Shown here one piece after another: positions 43,167 through 52,520 of a stretch of 63,469 nucleotides of DNA. Source of the stretch: Chitinophagales bacterium (GTDB lineage: Bacteria > Bacteroidota > Bacteroidia > Chitinophagales > Chitinophagaceae); assembly GCA_025353485.1 (NCBI GenBank), contig JANXQO010000115.1:1-63469 (forward strand). The letters run 5' to 3'. Below the pieces are notes generated by a model. The model was given only the letters and a program-made list of their open reading frames with translations, made no database searches and was not told where the DNA came from. How positions within the stretch are numbered: the stretch's first letter is position 1; each line of letters opens with the position of its first letter. The position numbers were made by a program, and so were the translations under genes.

Positions 43167-43199
43167 AACTCCTGGAGGGTTTTAAACCCTCCAGGAGTT
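43167..43199. repeat. 33-nt perfect palindrome in a 5' leader
   Basis: 16-base arms (left arm AACTCCTGGAGGGTTT) around a single central base, ending 14 bases before the ATG of the saccharopine dehydrogenase-like gene. As RNA it would form a long stem just upstream of the ribosome site; as DNA it is a perfect dyad. It resembles dispersed palindromic units of Bacteroidota. Confidence 0.75.
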
Positions 43200-43213
43200 A
43201 TAAAATATTTTGG

Positions 43214-44350
43214 ATGATAAAAATTGCAGTACTTGGCGCCGGAATGGTAGGCAGAACAATAGCTCTTGATCTTGCAAAAAATTATGATGTAACATCTATT
43301 GATATAAGCGATACTTCTTTGAGTGTATTACAAAATAAAAATTCTAAAATTAAAATTTTAAAAAAAGATTTGTCAAATCATAAAAGTTATCCTGAACTTT
43401 TACTCCCGTTCGATTTTATTGTAACTGCGGTTCCCGGCTTTATGGGGTATAAAACAGTAGAGGCAGTTATCCTTTCTAAAAAAAATGTGGCAGATATTTC
43501 TTTTTTCCCTGAGAATGCTTTAGACCTTGATAAACCTGCAAAAGAAAATAATGTAACAGCTATTGTTGACTGCGGTGTAGCGCCTGGTATGAGCAACCTG
43601 ATATTAGGGTATTATAATGAACAAATGAAAATTGAAAATTTTGAATGCATGGTGGGAGGCTTACCCAAAGAAAAAATAAAACCTTTTGAATACAAAGCTC
43701 CCTTCTCTCCCATTGACGTAATTGAAGAATATATAAGGCCTGCAAGGTTTATTGAAAATGGCAAATTAATAACAAAGGCCGCATTGACTGATACAGAATT
43801 AATAAATTTTGATAAAGCAGGAACACTGGAATGTTTTAATACAGATGGCTTGCGATCGTTGCTTTTTACAATGCCGGGCATAAAAAACATGAAAGAAAAA
43901 ACACTTCGTTATCCCGGGCATATTGATCTTATGAAAGCATTTATAGCTGGTGGATTTTTTGATAAAGAAAAGATCGATTACAAAGGCATAAAAATATCTC
44001 CGCTTGAATTTTCCTCAGCAGTTTTATTTAAGCAATGGAAATTGGGAGATGAGGAAGAAGAATTTACTGTTATGCAAATAAAAATTTCAGGGAATGAAAA
44101 GGGAAAACAAAAGACGGTAGTGTACGATCTGTATGACGAATATGATCATGCAACAAAAACTTCTTCAATGGCACGAACAACAGGCTATACCTGTACAGCT
44201 GCATTAAATCTTTTAATAAAAAATTTATTTAATGAAAAAGGCGTGTTCCCTCCGGAATTAATCGGTAAGCATGCGCAATGTTTTAATTTTATTTTAGATT
44301 ATTTGAAAGAAAGGAATGTGATCTATACTAAAAAGGAAATACAGGTCTGA
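43214..44350 (+). CDS. saccharopine dehydrogenase-like protein
   Basis: 378 residues. A Rossmann start (IAVLGAGMVGRTIALDLA) and the C-terminal saccharopine dehydrogenase domain with CGVAPGMSNL, TLRYPGHIDLMKA and YTCTAALNLL identify the family. Members include lysine 2-oxoglutarate reductase-type and carboxynorspermidine enzymes; this short bacterial form catalyses an NAD(P)-dependent imine reduction whose substrate is unassigned. The leader carries a 33-base perfect palindrome. Confidence 0.8.
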   Translation: MIKIAVLGAGMVGRTIALDLAKNYDVTSIDISDTSLSVLQNKNSKIKILKKDLSNHKSYPELLLPFDFIVTAVPGFMGYKTVEAVILSKKNVADISFFPENALDLDKPAKENNVTAIVDCGVAPGMSNLILGYYNEQMKIENFECMVGGLPKEKIKPFEYKAPFSPIDVIEEYIRPARFIENGKLITKAALTDTELINFDKAGTLECFNTDGLRSLLFTMPGIKNMKEKTLRYPGHIDLMKAFIAGGFFDKEKIDYKGIKISPLEFSSAVLFKQWKLGDEEEEFTVMQIKISGNEKGKQKTVVYDLYDEYDHATKTSSMARTTGYTCTAALNLLIKNLFNEKGVFPPELIGKHAQCFNFILDYLKERNVIYTKKEIQV

Positions 44351-44397
44351 ACGCAGAGAATTTTATAAAATATAATTACATAGGTGTAACTATAAAA

Positions 44398-45642
44398 TTA
44401 TTCTTTTACAAATCGTAAGGTTTTGTTCTCTTTACCCTCGCCTATTTTCAGGAAGTAAATACCAGAAGGTAAATGCTGAATAATAATTGTAGTTTTTTGA
44501 GTCAGCAATATTTGTGACATAACCACACCACCGTACATATTGTAAATCTTAACTATTTGTCCAATAAGATCAGATGCGTTCTTACTTTCAATATTAATGA
44601 ATTTTATTGCCGGGTTAGGAAACAATGAAACTGTCATTTTCGTTTCAACCGGATCTATAGCCACCGGACCCCGTTGTACTGAATTAGTATCACATACAGC
44701 AGAATTTAAAAACGAATTTCGGGCACCCCCTGCCGCAAACATACTGCGCATTTTTATTGCCTGGCCTTTGCTAAACATATTCATACATGCATCATCAGTA
44801 AAATCCATATAGTTCATAAACATATCGCCATTGCCATTTATTGAGCATGAAGTTTTATGAGGAAACGATGGGCATCCATTATTAAAACCCTGTTGTGGAG
44901 GCGTATCCGCAATGCCGTCATCACCACAATTTGCATCACCCCATAAATGTTGCAGCCCTAACCAATGCCCTGCTTCATGGGTTAATGTTCTTCCTTTATT
45001 AAAGGGAGCAGCAACAGTTCCTGTAGTACCAAAAGCATCGTATTGTATAACCAATCCATCTTTTTCAGCCTGGGAACCGGGAGTGCTGGAATACCCCAGA
45101 CTTCTTCCAAATAAATTACATATCCAGATATTTAAATACCGCTTTGAATCCCATGCATTATCTCCTCCCTGTGCAGAAAATTTCATCCCGTCATCAGCAG
45201 TCCAGCTTTGTGTTGATGTGTACTTACGAATGATTCCTGTAGTTGCTTTACCAAAACCATCAATCTTTGCAAGACAAAAAACAATTCTTGCATCTGCTGC
45301 TAAAGGTGCAAAAGCAGCCGGTACGTTTGAGGCATCAGCATTTAATTTTCGGTAATCGTTATTTAAAGATTGCAGTTGAGAAAGAATTTGTGCATCACTT
45401 ATATTTTGAACAGTATTATTATACAATACATGAATTACGACAGGTATAGTAATTACTTCATTTGAGAGAGTATCTCTTGATGGCTTAGATGTTTCTGAAA
45501 CACGGCTGGTAGCGGAAGAATTGGTAACCGGGTATTTTTTGTAATACTCATATGTATCACAGCGCTGGCCATTCGCTAAAAAAGAGGTAAAAATAAAAAG
45601 CAGGCTATAGGCTAACAGTCTTAATATCCTAATAAATTCCAT
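44398..45642 (-). CDS. secreted M43 metalloprotease with type IX sorting domain
   Basis: 414 residues from ATG 45642. Signal peptide (about 1-25), then a pappalysin-like (M43) domain with zinc motif HEAGHWLGLQH (222-232), GIADTPPQQ and the Met-turn region MNYMDFTDDACMNMFS. A type A T9SS C-terminal domain (about 338-414, VSLFPNPA ... LPSGIYFLKI ... LRFVKE) directs it through type IX secretion to the surface or medium. This is direct evidence that the organism has T9SS. Monocistronic. Confidence 0.9.
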   Translation of the reverse strand: MEFIRILRLLAYSLLFIFTSFLANGQRCDTYEYYKKYPVTNSSATSRVSETSKPSRDTLSNEVITIPVVIHVLYNNTVQNISDAQILSQLQSLNNDYRKLNADASNVPAAFAPLAADARIVFCLAKIDGFGKATTGIIRKYTSTQSWTADDGMKFSAQGGDNAWDSKRYLNIWICNLFGRSLGYSSTPGSQAEKDGLVIQYDAFGTTGTVAAPFNKGRTLTHEAGHWLGLQHLWGDANCGDDGIADTPPQQGFNNGCPSFPHKTSCSINGNGDMFMNYMDFTDDACMNMFSKGQAIKMRSMFAAGGARNSFLNSAVCDTNSVQRGPVAIDPVETKMTVSLFPNPAIKFINIESKNASDLIGQIVKIYNMYGGVVMSQILLTQKTTIIIQHLPSGIYFLKIGEGKENKTLRFVKE

Positions 45643-45912
45643 TGTTTTTCTTTGTTTCAATTGGTACAATAAATCCGTTCTGATTCTAATTCCGGTCTAA
45701 CAATGGGATGTTGGAGTATTTGAGATAACACATCTGTGAGTGATAATATACCCTGGTAAATTTACGTTAGGCGAGCATTAACCGGGTAACAGAGGTGTTG
45801 AAGGCAAAGAAAACATAAATTACCGATAAATGCAAGGGTTATACTCATTCTTTTATAATTGAATTAACGTACAAACCACAGGTGTTTGCTATTTTTACGT
45901 ATAAAATAAAAT

Positions 45913-46737
45913 ATGCTTAAAAGAATTTTTACTATTATTTTAATATCAGTATTTTCCGCATGTAATACAGGTGATAAACCTGCAGATGATACACCTGTAA
46001 ATAATTTACCAGCACCACAGCCTATAACCTTTTCAATAGATGCTGCCTATCCGCATGATACCGCAGCTTTTACCCAAGGCTTGCAATTTTATAAAGGTAA
46101 ATTATATGAAGGAACAGGCGAATTTGAGGAATCAACTTTACGGATAGTTGATCTCAAAACAGGAAAAGTTGAAAAAAAATATTTGATACCTGACACCACG
46201 ATCTTTGGAGAAGGCATTACCATTTTTAAAAATAAAATTTACCAGCTAACATGGCAAAGCCATAAAATTTTTGTGTATAATCTTAATGATATTATGCATC
46301 CTATAAAAACATTGAATTGGTTTAGCGAAGGTTGGGGAATTACCAACGATGGAAATAATTTAATAATAAGCGATGGCGTAACTGATAAGATCTATTATGC
46401 TTTGCCGGATGAAGAAAAAAATGAAATGCACCTAATTAAAACACTTACTGTTGCTGATAATACAGGTGTCTTAGACAATCTTAATGAGCTTGAATTTATT
46501 GATGGTTATATTTATGCAAACCGATGGCAAACAGATTATATTTTAAAAATTGATACAGCTAACGGGCATGTAGTTGGTAAGATAGATCTTACAGGTTTAC
46601 TGGCACAATATGATGCAAAAGAAATGACCCACAATACAAATGTTTTAAATGGCATAGCCTACGACAGTACTACAAAAAAGTTATACATCACAGGTAAAAG
46701 ATGGCCTAAAATGTTTGAAATACATTTGAATCAATAA
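45913..46737 (+). CDS. glutaminyl-peptide cyclotransferase lipoprotein
   Basis: 274 residues; lipobox FSACN after a short leader. The plant/bacterial-type glutamine cyclotransferase five-bladed propeller is recognised by PHDTAAFTQGLQFYKGKLYEGTGEFEES (in two pieces), VEKKYLI.D..IFGEGI, NLNELEFIDGYIYAN and THNTNVLNGIAYD. It forms N-terminal pyroglutamate on exported proteins, protecting them from aminopeptidases. It follows a secreted metalloprotease, whose products could be substrates (inference). Confidence 0.9.
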   Translation: MLKRIFTIILISVFSACNTGDKPADDTPVNNLPAPQPITFSIDAAYPHDTAAFTQGLQFYKGKLYEGTGEFEESTLRIVDLKTGKVEKKYLIPDTTIFGEGITIFKNKIYQLTWQSHKIFVYNLNDIMHPIKTLNWFSEGWGITNDGNNLIISDGVTDKIYYALPDEEKNEMHLIKTLTVADNTGVLDNLNELEFIDGYIYANRWQTDYILKIDTANGHVVGKIDLTGLLAQYDAKEMTHNTNVLNGIAYDSTTKKLYITGKRWPKMFEIHLNQ

Positions 46738-46805
46738 CTAAGATTACTTGTACTATTATATTTTATATCGAATATAAACCCTGTCGCTAAACTTAACAAC
46801 CGGCT

Positions 46806-47243
46806 ATGAAATATACTATCTCTTTACTGCTTTTCATTTTTACACTAAATGCTAATGCACAAAATAATGTTACTATAAAAGCTGATACAATATTTATATC
46901 TGAAGATATGGATAATAAAAGCGGAACTTTTTACACTAAGGATAAAGGGAATATTTTAATTATTAGTCTTACAGAAATATCCAGTACAGGCTATGCCTGG
47001 TCAAAAATCAGCAAACCTTCACGGTTGTTACTTTTTATAAATGATAAATATTCCTCTGGTAAAAGTTTATATGATAATGGACAATCAATTGCAGGAGTGC
47101 CGGGTAGACGTTTGTTTTTTTATAAGCTAACAGGAAAAAGAGGAACTGTAAAATTAAAATTTGGTTATCAACGTCCCTGGATGAAAAATACTCCACCTGA
47201 AAAAACTTTTACCTACATGGCTAAAGTAAAAAGATTCAAATAA
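46806..47243 (+). CDS. chagasin-like (I42) protease inhibitor
   Basis: 145 residues with a signal peptide (1-18). The three loops used by chagasin against papain-like cysteine proteases are recognisable: SSTGYAW (loop BC, usually NPTTGY), AGVPGRRLFFYKL (loop DE) and YQRPWMK (loop FG, usually RPW). Location is periplasmic or secreted. It may protect the cell from its own or foreign cysteine proteases. Lies 68 bases after the glutaminyl cyclase gene on the same strand. Confidence 0.75.
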   Translation: MKYTISLLLFIFTLNANAQNNVTIKADTIFISEDMDNKSGTFYTKDKGNILIISLTEISSTGYAWSKISKPSRLLLFINDKYSSGKSLYDNGQSIAGVPGRRLFFYKLTGKRGTVKLKFGYQRPWMKNTPPEKTFTYMAKVKRFK

Positions 47244-47253
47244 AATCACAGGT

Positions 47254-48765
47254 TTATATCACTTTATCCAAACCCCATTGTTGAAGGATAGGGTTTGTAA
47301 AAACTTTCATGCTTTCTTTATCCAGCAATTTATTTCTTGATGCAATCCATGTATCAGCATCTTTGCCATACATATTTTGTATCCTTGTAAAGTTAAGTTC
47401 GTTCATTTTGCCCCAATGAAATGTGAAGGGGATTTTTTCTTTCTCAAGCCTTGCCCACACAGCCGTATAAAACGATTTGGTTTTTTCTGAAGAAGCAGCA
47501 TCAAGCTCAAGAATGCAGGTAAAATCAAATCGTGTGAATGCCAGTTTTGCATTTGATTTTTTAATGAATCGGTAAGCAAATAATCCAACAAATGGTCCAT
47601 TCGTTTTATTAAGGTCAAACAGAATCTCTGTTACCTTGTCCACAGAGGTTATGGATATCCCTATAGCAGCACTCAATAGTTTCCCGTAAAGAGTTGTATT
47701 GTCGAATATTTCACTAAGAGTTCCTGTAACTTTTTCATAGGGTGTTATTGCTCCGGCAACCAACTTGTTCACAAGGCCGGGCACAAGGGCCGGCAATGCA
47801 TCAGTTAACTTTCCAACAAACACGGCAGCGTCATCTCCCGGCCCTACCCCATTGAGATTGCGTACGGGGCGTTTATAGTTTGTGCGGTAAGGTCGTTTAT
47901 ACATGGTTGTAACATATACTCCGCCTGCCATGTCGTAAGGGTTAATGTTAACCGCAAAATGATAGGGCCTCTCATTACCGTTAGGAAGATTTGCATTGCT
48001 AAAATCAAGTGTCGTCATCAACTTTTTCAGGTTATCATCATAAGGCATTCTTCGCAGATAAGCTTCTAAAAGAAAAAGATCTTCTGTTTCTATCATTACT
48101 CCATGAATGATTCCAAAACTTCCCATACTAACGAGGGCTGAATTAAAAAGATCGTCGTCCTGTACTAATTCTGTTTGAAGGTTTTTTATGAATGATGCTG
48201 AAGCAACAGGTGCTGATTTTCTTTCAAGCCAAATATGGCGGGTTGGGCTAACGATGATATGCAGGCCTACAACAAATTCCTGTGAGGCCCCAAAGTCAAA
48301 CGCAGAGCCATGTGCGCCGGTTGCAATAAGACCGGCAATGGTTTGACCATTACTTGCACCTGAGGTTTTTAAAGAGAGATTTTTATCGCGGAGATATTTG
48401 CCGATCTCCCATACTCCATTGCCGCATTGGGCGAAAAATAATTTTGTTACATCTCCTTTATACTTTGGATCTACACTCCCGTTTGAAATATCGAAGATCG
48501 TATTCAATGGTTTTGTATCAAACATTAATCCTCCATCAGCAGTGGCGATCTTCATCCACGACCAACCGGCACCTAATGCACGCAGCGGTAATTTTGCATT
48601 GACAGCTTCAGCAATCAATAGCTGTAACCCCTTTGTAGTATCATTATAACCATCAAGTGCATCCATTGAATGTTCATTCCCTATTTCATAGAGGTTGTTG
48701 ATATTTTCGACAAATGTTTCATGTTTGTTCTGCCATTTTGTAGCGCCTGTTTTAAATGTTTTCAT
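47254..48765 (-). CDS. FAD-binding PCMH-type oxidoreductase
   Basis: 503 residues from ATG 48765; the longer frame from a TTG at 48801 would overlap the upstream gene. The PCMH FAD domain (about 40-210) has LRALGAGWSW, TSGASNGQTIAGLIATGAHG and LHIIVSP. The C-terminal half fits the D-arabinono-lactone/alditol oxidase group. No signal peptide. It would oxidise an alcohol or lactone with oxygen or an acceptor; the substrate is unknown. The upstream Bor-like gene is 11 bases away and likely co-transcribed. Confidence 0.75.
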   Translation of the reverse strand: MKTFKTGATKWQNKHETFVENINNLYEIGNEHSMDALDGYNDTTKGLQLLIAEAVNAKLPLRALGAGWSWMKIATADGGLMFDTKPLNTIFDISNGSVDPKYKGDVTKLFFAQCGNGVWEIGKYLRDKNLSLKTSGASNGQTIAGLIATGAHGSAFDFGASQEFVVGLHIIVSPTRHIWLERKSAPVASASFIKNLQTELVQDDDLFNSALVSMGSFGIIHGVMIETEDLFLLEAYLRRMPYDDNLKKLMTTLDFSNANLPNGNERPYHFAVNINPYDMAGGVYVTTMYKRPYRTNYKRPVRNLNGVGPGDDAAVFVGKLTDALPALVPGLVNKLVAGAITPYEKVTGTLSEIFDNTTLYGKLLSAAIGISITSVDKVTEILFDLNKTNGPFVGLFAYRFIKKSNAKLAFTRFDFTCILELDAASSEKTKSFYTAVWARLEKEKIPFTFHWGKMNELNFTRIQNMYGKDADTWIASRNKLLDKESMKVFTNPILQQWGLDKVI

Positions 48766-48776
48766 GCCTGTTGTTT

Positions 48777-49124
48777 TTATAAGTGGCCGTGAATTTGGCA
48801 AGGTTTACTGCACCTGTAGTCTATTTTCATCGGGCACCAAATACCGAGTGTAACAATTGTTATTAATGCATAACCGAGATTTGTTCTTACCCTCACTACA
48901 GAAACTCCGTTAACATCCAGTGAGTCGCAAAGAGGTGTAGTGATACCACCTTTTGGCTTTTGTAAAAGCCCCCAGAAATAAGAGTTTGCATTTATGGTGG
49001 TTATCTCTGAGCCTGCCTGGGCATGTGTTTGCAAGCGATAGGTATAGCAACTGCTCAGCATCATTAACACAACACCTGACAATAGCAGCGTATCTTTCAA
49101 TCTGTTTAATAAAATAATTTGCAT
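48777..49124 (-). CDS. Bor-family lipoprotein
   Basis: 115 residues. A hydrophobic leader ends in a lipobox LSSCYTYR. The late segment YALITIVTLGIWCPMKIDYRC matches the Bor/Iss group (FITLGIYTP...YC in phage lambda Bor), a surface lipoprotein of serum-resistance fame in enteric bacteria. Its role in Bacteroidota is unknown. Upstream of the FAD oxidoreductase gene. Confidence 0.75.
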   Translation of the reverse strand: MQIILLNRLKDTLLLSGVVLMMLSSCYTYRLQTHAQAGSEITTINANSYFWGLLQKPKGGITTPLCDSLDVNGVSVVRVRTNLGYALITIVTLGIWCPMKIDYRCSKPCQIHGHL

Positions 49125-49355
49125 AGCAATTAATTTAGATGGTTAATAATTGTAAAGAACGGATCAATTGGTCTTGATCAGAATGGCTGTATTATAAATG
49201 TAGAGTTTATTTTATTTTTTTGCAAGAGCCCTAAAAAAATAAATGCAAAATTTAAAAATTTATTCTCAATTGATTTGTTATAAAGATTTTAAAGGCCTTA
49301 AAATGTTTTGTTACATTTAAACCAATTTAGAAACATTAATCCCAATCACACACCA

Positions 49356-50228
49356 ATGAGAATAATTGCAACACTTTTTATCCTGACCTTTTTTACAACA
49401 TTGTCTTTTGCACAAACAAATAATCCAACACAAACAAACAACAGCAAAGCCTTTGTGCTTGGCGTTATTGATGAAATACAATCAACGCAGTTAGCAGAAA
49501 AAAGAATTCTGAATATTTATCTTCCGGAAGGCTACAAGCAGGAAGACACAATAAAATATCCGGTAATATATTTATTGGATGGGTCGGCAGATGAAGATTT
49601 TATACATATTGCAGGACTTGTTCAGTTCAATAATTTTTCCTGGATCAACCGTGTACCCAAATCAATTGTTGTAGGAATTGCAACTGTAGACAGGAAAAGA
49701 GATTTTACCTACCCAACAACAATTGAAAAAGATAAGAAGAGGTTTCCCACAACCGGGCATTCAGATAAATTCATCGCATTTATAGAAAAAGAATTGCAAC
49801 CCTTCATAGAAAAAAAATATAAGGCAAATATATCAGGAACACTTATCGGGCAATCTTTGGGAGGGCTTCTGGCAACAGAGATCTTATTTAAAAAACCTAC
49901 GCTGTTTAATAAATACATAATTATCAGTCCAAGCTTATGGTGGGACAATGCTTCATTGTTAAATCAATCCACAAATATTTTACAAAGCACTTCACAAAAC
50001 ACCAGCATTTACATTGGCGTTGGGAAAGAAGGCCTTGCACCCACTGACGTACCACACGTAATGGAAGTTGAAGCAAACTTATTAACTGAAAAAATAAAAA
50101 AAACAAAGAATAAAAACGTAACAGTTTATTTTGATTACCTACCTCAGGAAGACCATGCAACAATTTTACACCAGGCTGTATTTAATGCATTTAGAATTTT
50201 GTATCCTTCAACAACAGATAATAAATAA
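49356..50228 (+). CDS. secreted esterase, alpha/beta-hydrolase (IroE/esterase D type)
   Basis: 290 residues from ATG 49356, giving a proper signal peptide (to about 20, SFAQT). Features: YLPEGYKQ, PVIYLLDGSADEDF, nucleophile elbow IGQSLGGLLA and catalytic His in PQEDHATI. Relatives hydrolyse ferric siderophore esters or acylated sugars. The CYTH gene starts 3 bases after its stop, suggesting co-transcription. Confidence 0.8.
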   Translation: MRIIATLFILTFFTTLSFAQTNNPTQTNNSKAFVLGVIDEIQSTQLAEKRILNIYLPEGYKQEDTIKYPVIYLLDGSADEDFIHIAGLVQFNNFSWINRVPKSIVVGIATVDRKRDFTYPTTIEKDKKRFPTTGHSDKFIAFIEKELQPFIEKKYKANISGTLIGQSLGGLLATEILFKKPTLFNKYIIISPSLWWDNASLLNQSTNILQSTSQNTSIYIGVGKEGLAPTDVPHVMEVEANLLTEKIKKTKNKNVTVYFDYLPQEDHATILHQAVFNAFRILYPSTTDNK

Positions 50229-50231
50229 ACA

Positions 50232-50765
50232 ATGTCTATCCTCAATTTTGAATTTAAAGCAAGAACAACTGAATTAGATAATTTAGAAAAGAAATTTTTA
50301 GAACTCAACCCAAAATTTGTTGGCGAAGACAATCAAACTGACACATATTTTAATGTAGCCAAAGGCCGATTAAAATTGAGAGAAGGTAATATTGAAAATT
50401 CTCTTATTTATTATGAAAGACAAAACACTGCAGACGCAAAGCAATCTGATGTTTTATTATATCACCACGATCCTGATAAAACTTTAAGAGAGATTTTAAT
50501 AAAACTACATGGCATAAAAGTGATAGTTGAAAAAAGAAGAAGAATATATTTTATAGATAATGTAAAGTTTCATTTTGATACCATTGCAGAACTTGGAACA
50601 TTTATAGAAGTGGAGGCCATTGATAAAGATGGAAGTTTAGGAATTGAAAAATTAAAAGAACAGGCTGATAAATATGCGGGGTTCTTTAATATTCCGAAGG
50701 AAGATTTTATAGCTTTATCTTATAGTGATATGCTGGAAGCATTTAAAAGAGGAAGTTTTTCTTAA
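50232..50765 (+). CDS. CYTH-domain protein (class IV adenylate cyclase-like)
   Basis: 177 residues, cytosolic. The tunnel-fold motifs are NFEFKAR (E.E.K type), TDTYFNVAKGRLKLREG, VEKRRRIYF and GTFIEVEAID. CYTH proteins are class IV adenylate cyclases, thiamine triphosphatases or polyphosphatases; the substrate cannot be read from the motif alone. It follows a secreted esterase by 3 bases. Confidence 0.85.
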   Translation: MSILNFEFKARTTELDNLEKKFLELNPKFVGEDNQTDTYFNVAKGRLKLREGNIENSLIYYERQNTADAKQSDVLLYHHDPDKTLREILIKLHGIKVIVEKRRRIYFIDNVKFHFDTIAELGTFIEVEAIDKDGSLGIEKLKEQADKYAGFFNIPKEDFIALSYSDMLEAFKRGSFS

Positions 50766-50836
50766 ATTTAATACTGATAGAAGATATTATTATTTTTAAA
50801 AAATTATGTCACCTGAGGAGGAGTACGAAATAAAAA

Positions 50837-51580
50837 ATGATTCAAAAACTTTATCATTATACGACCTATAATAACCTTGCTGTAATTCTTTCGTCGAAAA
50901 CAATTCGATTTGGAAGGCTTGACAAAGTAAATGACCCAACCGAAGGCCAATCATCTGATTTTCATTCTTTAGCTATTTATATTTTTGTTTCTTGTTGGAC
51001 ACATAATATGGAAGAAAATCTAGCACTTTGGAATATGTATACACCACAAATGCGAGGTGTAAGAATAGAATTAAGTTTGCCATTATTTGAAACATACAAT
51101 ATAGACGGTGTTGAAAATTGCCTCTGTCAAAAAGATGAATATGTAAACGAGAAAGACAAGATTTTTATTTTTGGAGGAAGGAATACACCTTATCCAATAG
51201 AATATACAACTGAAAAAGAAAAATTAACTCCAAGAATAAAAACAGCAATTGGTTTAAATGTTGCTCAATTGGGAAAATATAAAAACAAGATCTGGTCTTT
51301 TGAAGAAGAATATCGCTATAGATTAGACATTGTGCCAATAAACAATAATAGTTCAGAAAATTTTTTCCCTGATAGATATATGGACTTTATGGAAAAAGCT
51401 GTTCCTCCTTCAATTGATAGTTATTTTATTAAAATAAGAGAAGGTAGTTTTAGTTCCATGAAAATATTAATCAGCCCTAAATCATTGCCAGGTGATAAAG
51501 AAATAGTATTATCCTTAATTGAAAAATATAATAATACTGCAACTATTTTAGAAAGTAATCTAAAAGGCTCTATAAGATGA
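50837..51580 (+). CDS. DUF2971 protein
   Basis: 247 residues. Signature segments of DUF2971 are LYHYTTYNNLAVILSSKTIRFGR (in two parts), LDKVNDPTEG, VSCWTHNMEENLALWNMY and WSFEEEYR. Function is unknown. Such genes are patchily distributed and often sit in accessory or phage-defence regions, and this one is distinctly AT-rich. The repeat-rich DNA downstream fits an accessory site. No toxin or helicase partner is adjacent. Confidence 0.8.
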   Translation: MIQKLYHYTTYNNLAVILSSKTIRFGRLDKVNDPTEGQSSDFHSLAIYIFVSCWTHNMEENLALWNMYTPQMRGVRIELSLPLFETYNIDGVENCLCQKDEYVNEKDKIFIFGGRNTPYPIEYTTEKEKLTPRIKTAIGLNVAQLGKYKNKIWSFEEEYRYRLDIVPINNNSSENFFPDRYMDFMEKAVPPSIDSYFIKIREGSFSSMKILISPKSLPGDKEIVLSLIEKYNNTATILESNLKGSIR

Positions 51581-51804
51581 AGCATCGTTTACGACGAGGA
51601 CATTAGAAGAATTAAAAACTTTATCCCCTTACACAATTAGCGGCGACTCACTTACAGGATTAGTAATGGTTTTCATAACTACATCAAATACATTTTTTAT
51701 TAATTGCTCACATCAAAAAATATTTATTTGTAACTTCATATCGATCCCTTCCCTAAAACTTCTTTTCGTTCAACTATTTTATTTAATCATAAAAATATCA
51801 ATCG

Positions 51805-52155
51805 ATGAACATTACATTACAACCCGGCGAAACAAAAATTGATACCTGGACAATTTTATATGTGCCACCCAAAGGAGGCAAGTACAATGGAAAACTAACC
51901 GTTACCAACAAACGATTATTATACGATGCCAAATTTGATGTAAGCGCCAGGGGTATTTTAGAAGAATTTGCCTTTGTGAAATGGGGCAGTGAAGGTTACC
52001 TGGAAATAAATAAAGAAGATATACAGAATGTGGAAGTACAGAAATCTTTTTTCAGCAAGAAGTGTATTGTAACCCTGAAGGATGGCAGCAAGCACACCTT
52101 TGACTATGGTGCTTTAAATGTTGATAAATGTGCAGCAGCTATAGAGGAAAAATAA
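51805..52155 (+). CDS. GRAM/PH-like domain protein
   Basis: 116 residues, no signal peptide. A single GRAM-like beta domain is suggested by LQPGETKIDTWTILYV, YNGKLTVTNKRLLYDAKFDV (broken), INKEDIQNVEVQKSFFSKKC and LKDGSKHTFDYGA. These domains bind lipids or proteins at membranes in eukaryotes; the bacterial role is unknown. Downstream is a 365-base repeat-bearing gap. Confidence 0.7.
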   Translation: MNITLQPGETKIDTWTILYVPPKGGKYNGKLTVTNKRLLYDAKFDVSARGILEEFAFVKWGSEGYLEINKEDIQNVEVQKSFFSKKCIVTLKDGSKHTFDYGALNVDKCAAAIEEK

Positions 52156-52520
52156 TTATCAGTTGCTATATACCATCAAAAGTAAACCACTAAATGGATT
52201 AATGATAATCCCCATCGCTATTCCTCGTTTGCAACGAGGAATATAAAATAATTTTCTAAAATATCATACTTATCAAAGTTAATCCAGTATCAGCATTGTA
52301 TCTCATGGCTAAAGCTATTACCATCTTGCATAACTAACCAGCCTTAAGGCTGGGGTTAGTGAAATACAGCGTGGCAGAGGGCTTTAGCCCAGGCACAAAT
52401 GCTTTTTGATTAAGTAGCACACCATCAAAGGAGTCCTCTAACAGGATTGGTGATGATCCTTTATCTTACAGGTATCTTATTATTAAAAATGGCGGTAAAG
52501 TTTTAAAGATTGAAATTAAT
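52156..52520. other. repeat-rich intergenic gap
   Basis: 365 bases without a gene. It holds ATTCCTCGTT-TGC-AACGAGGAAT (52220-52242), an imperfect hairpin CTAACCAGCC ... GGTTAG (52334-52359) and a GGGCTTTAGCCC unit (52379-52390), plus two related segments around GGATTaaTGATaATCC (52195 and 52443). A third related segment lies near 51655. These look like dispersed short repeats, possibly remains of repetitive extragenic elements. Confidence 0.6.
52220..52242. repeat. 10-bp perfect inverted repeat
   Basis: ATTCCTCGTT and AACGAGGAAT flank a 3-base loop. A degenerate copy (TCGTTTACGACGAGG) lies at 51588, just after the DUF2971 gene, suggesting a dispersed unit. Confidence 0.7.
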
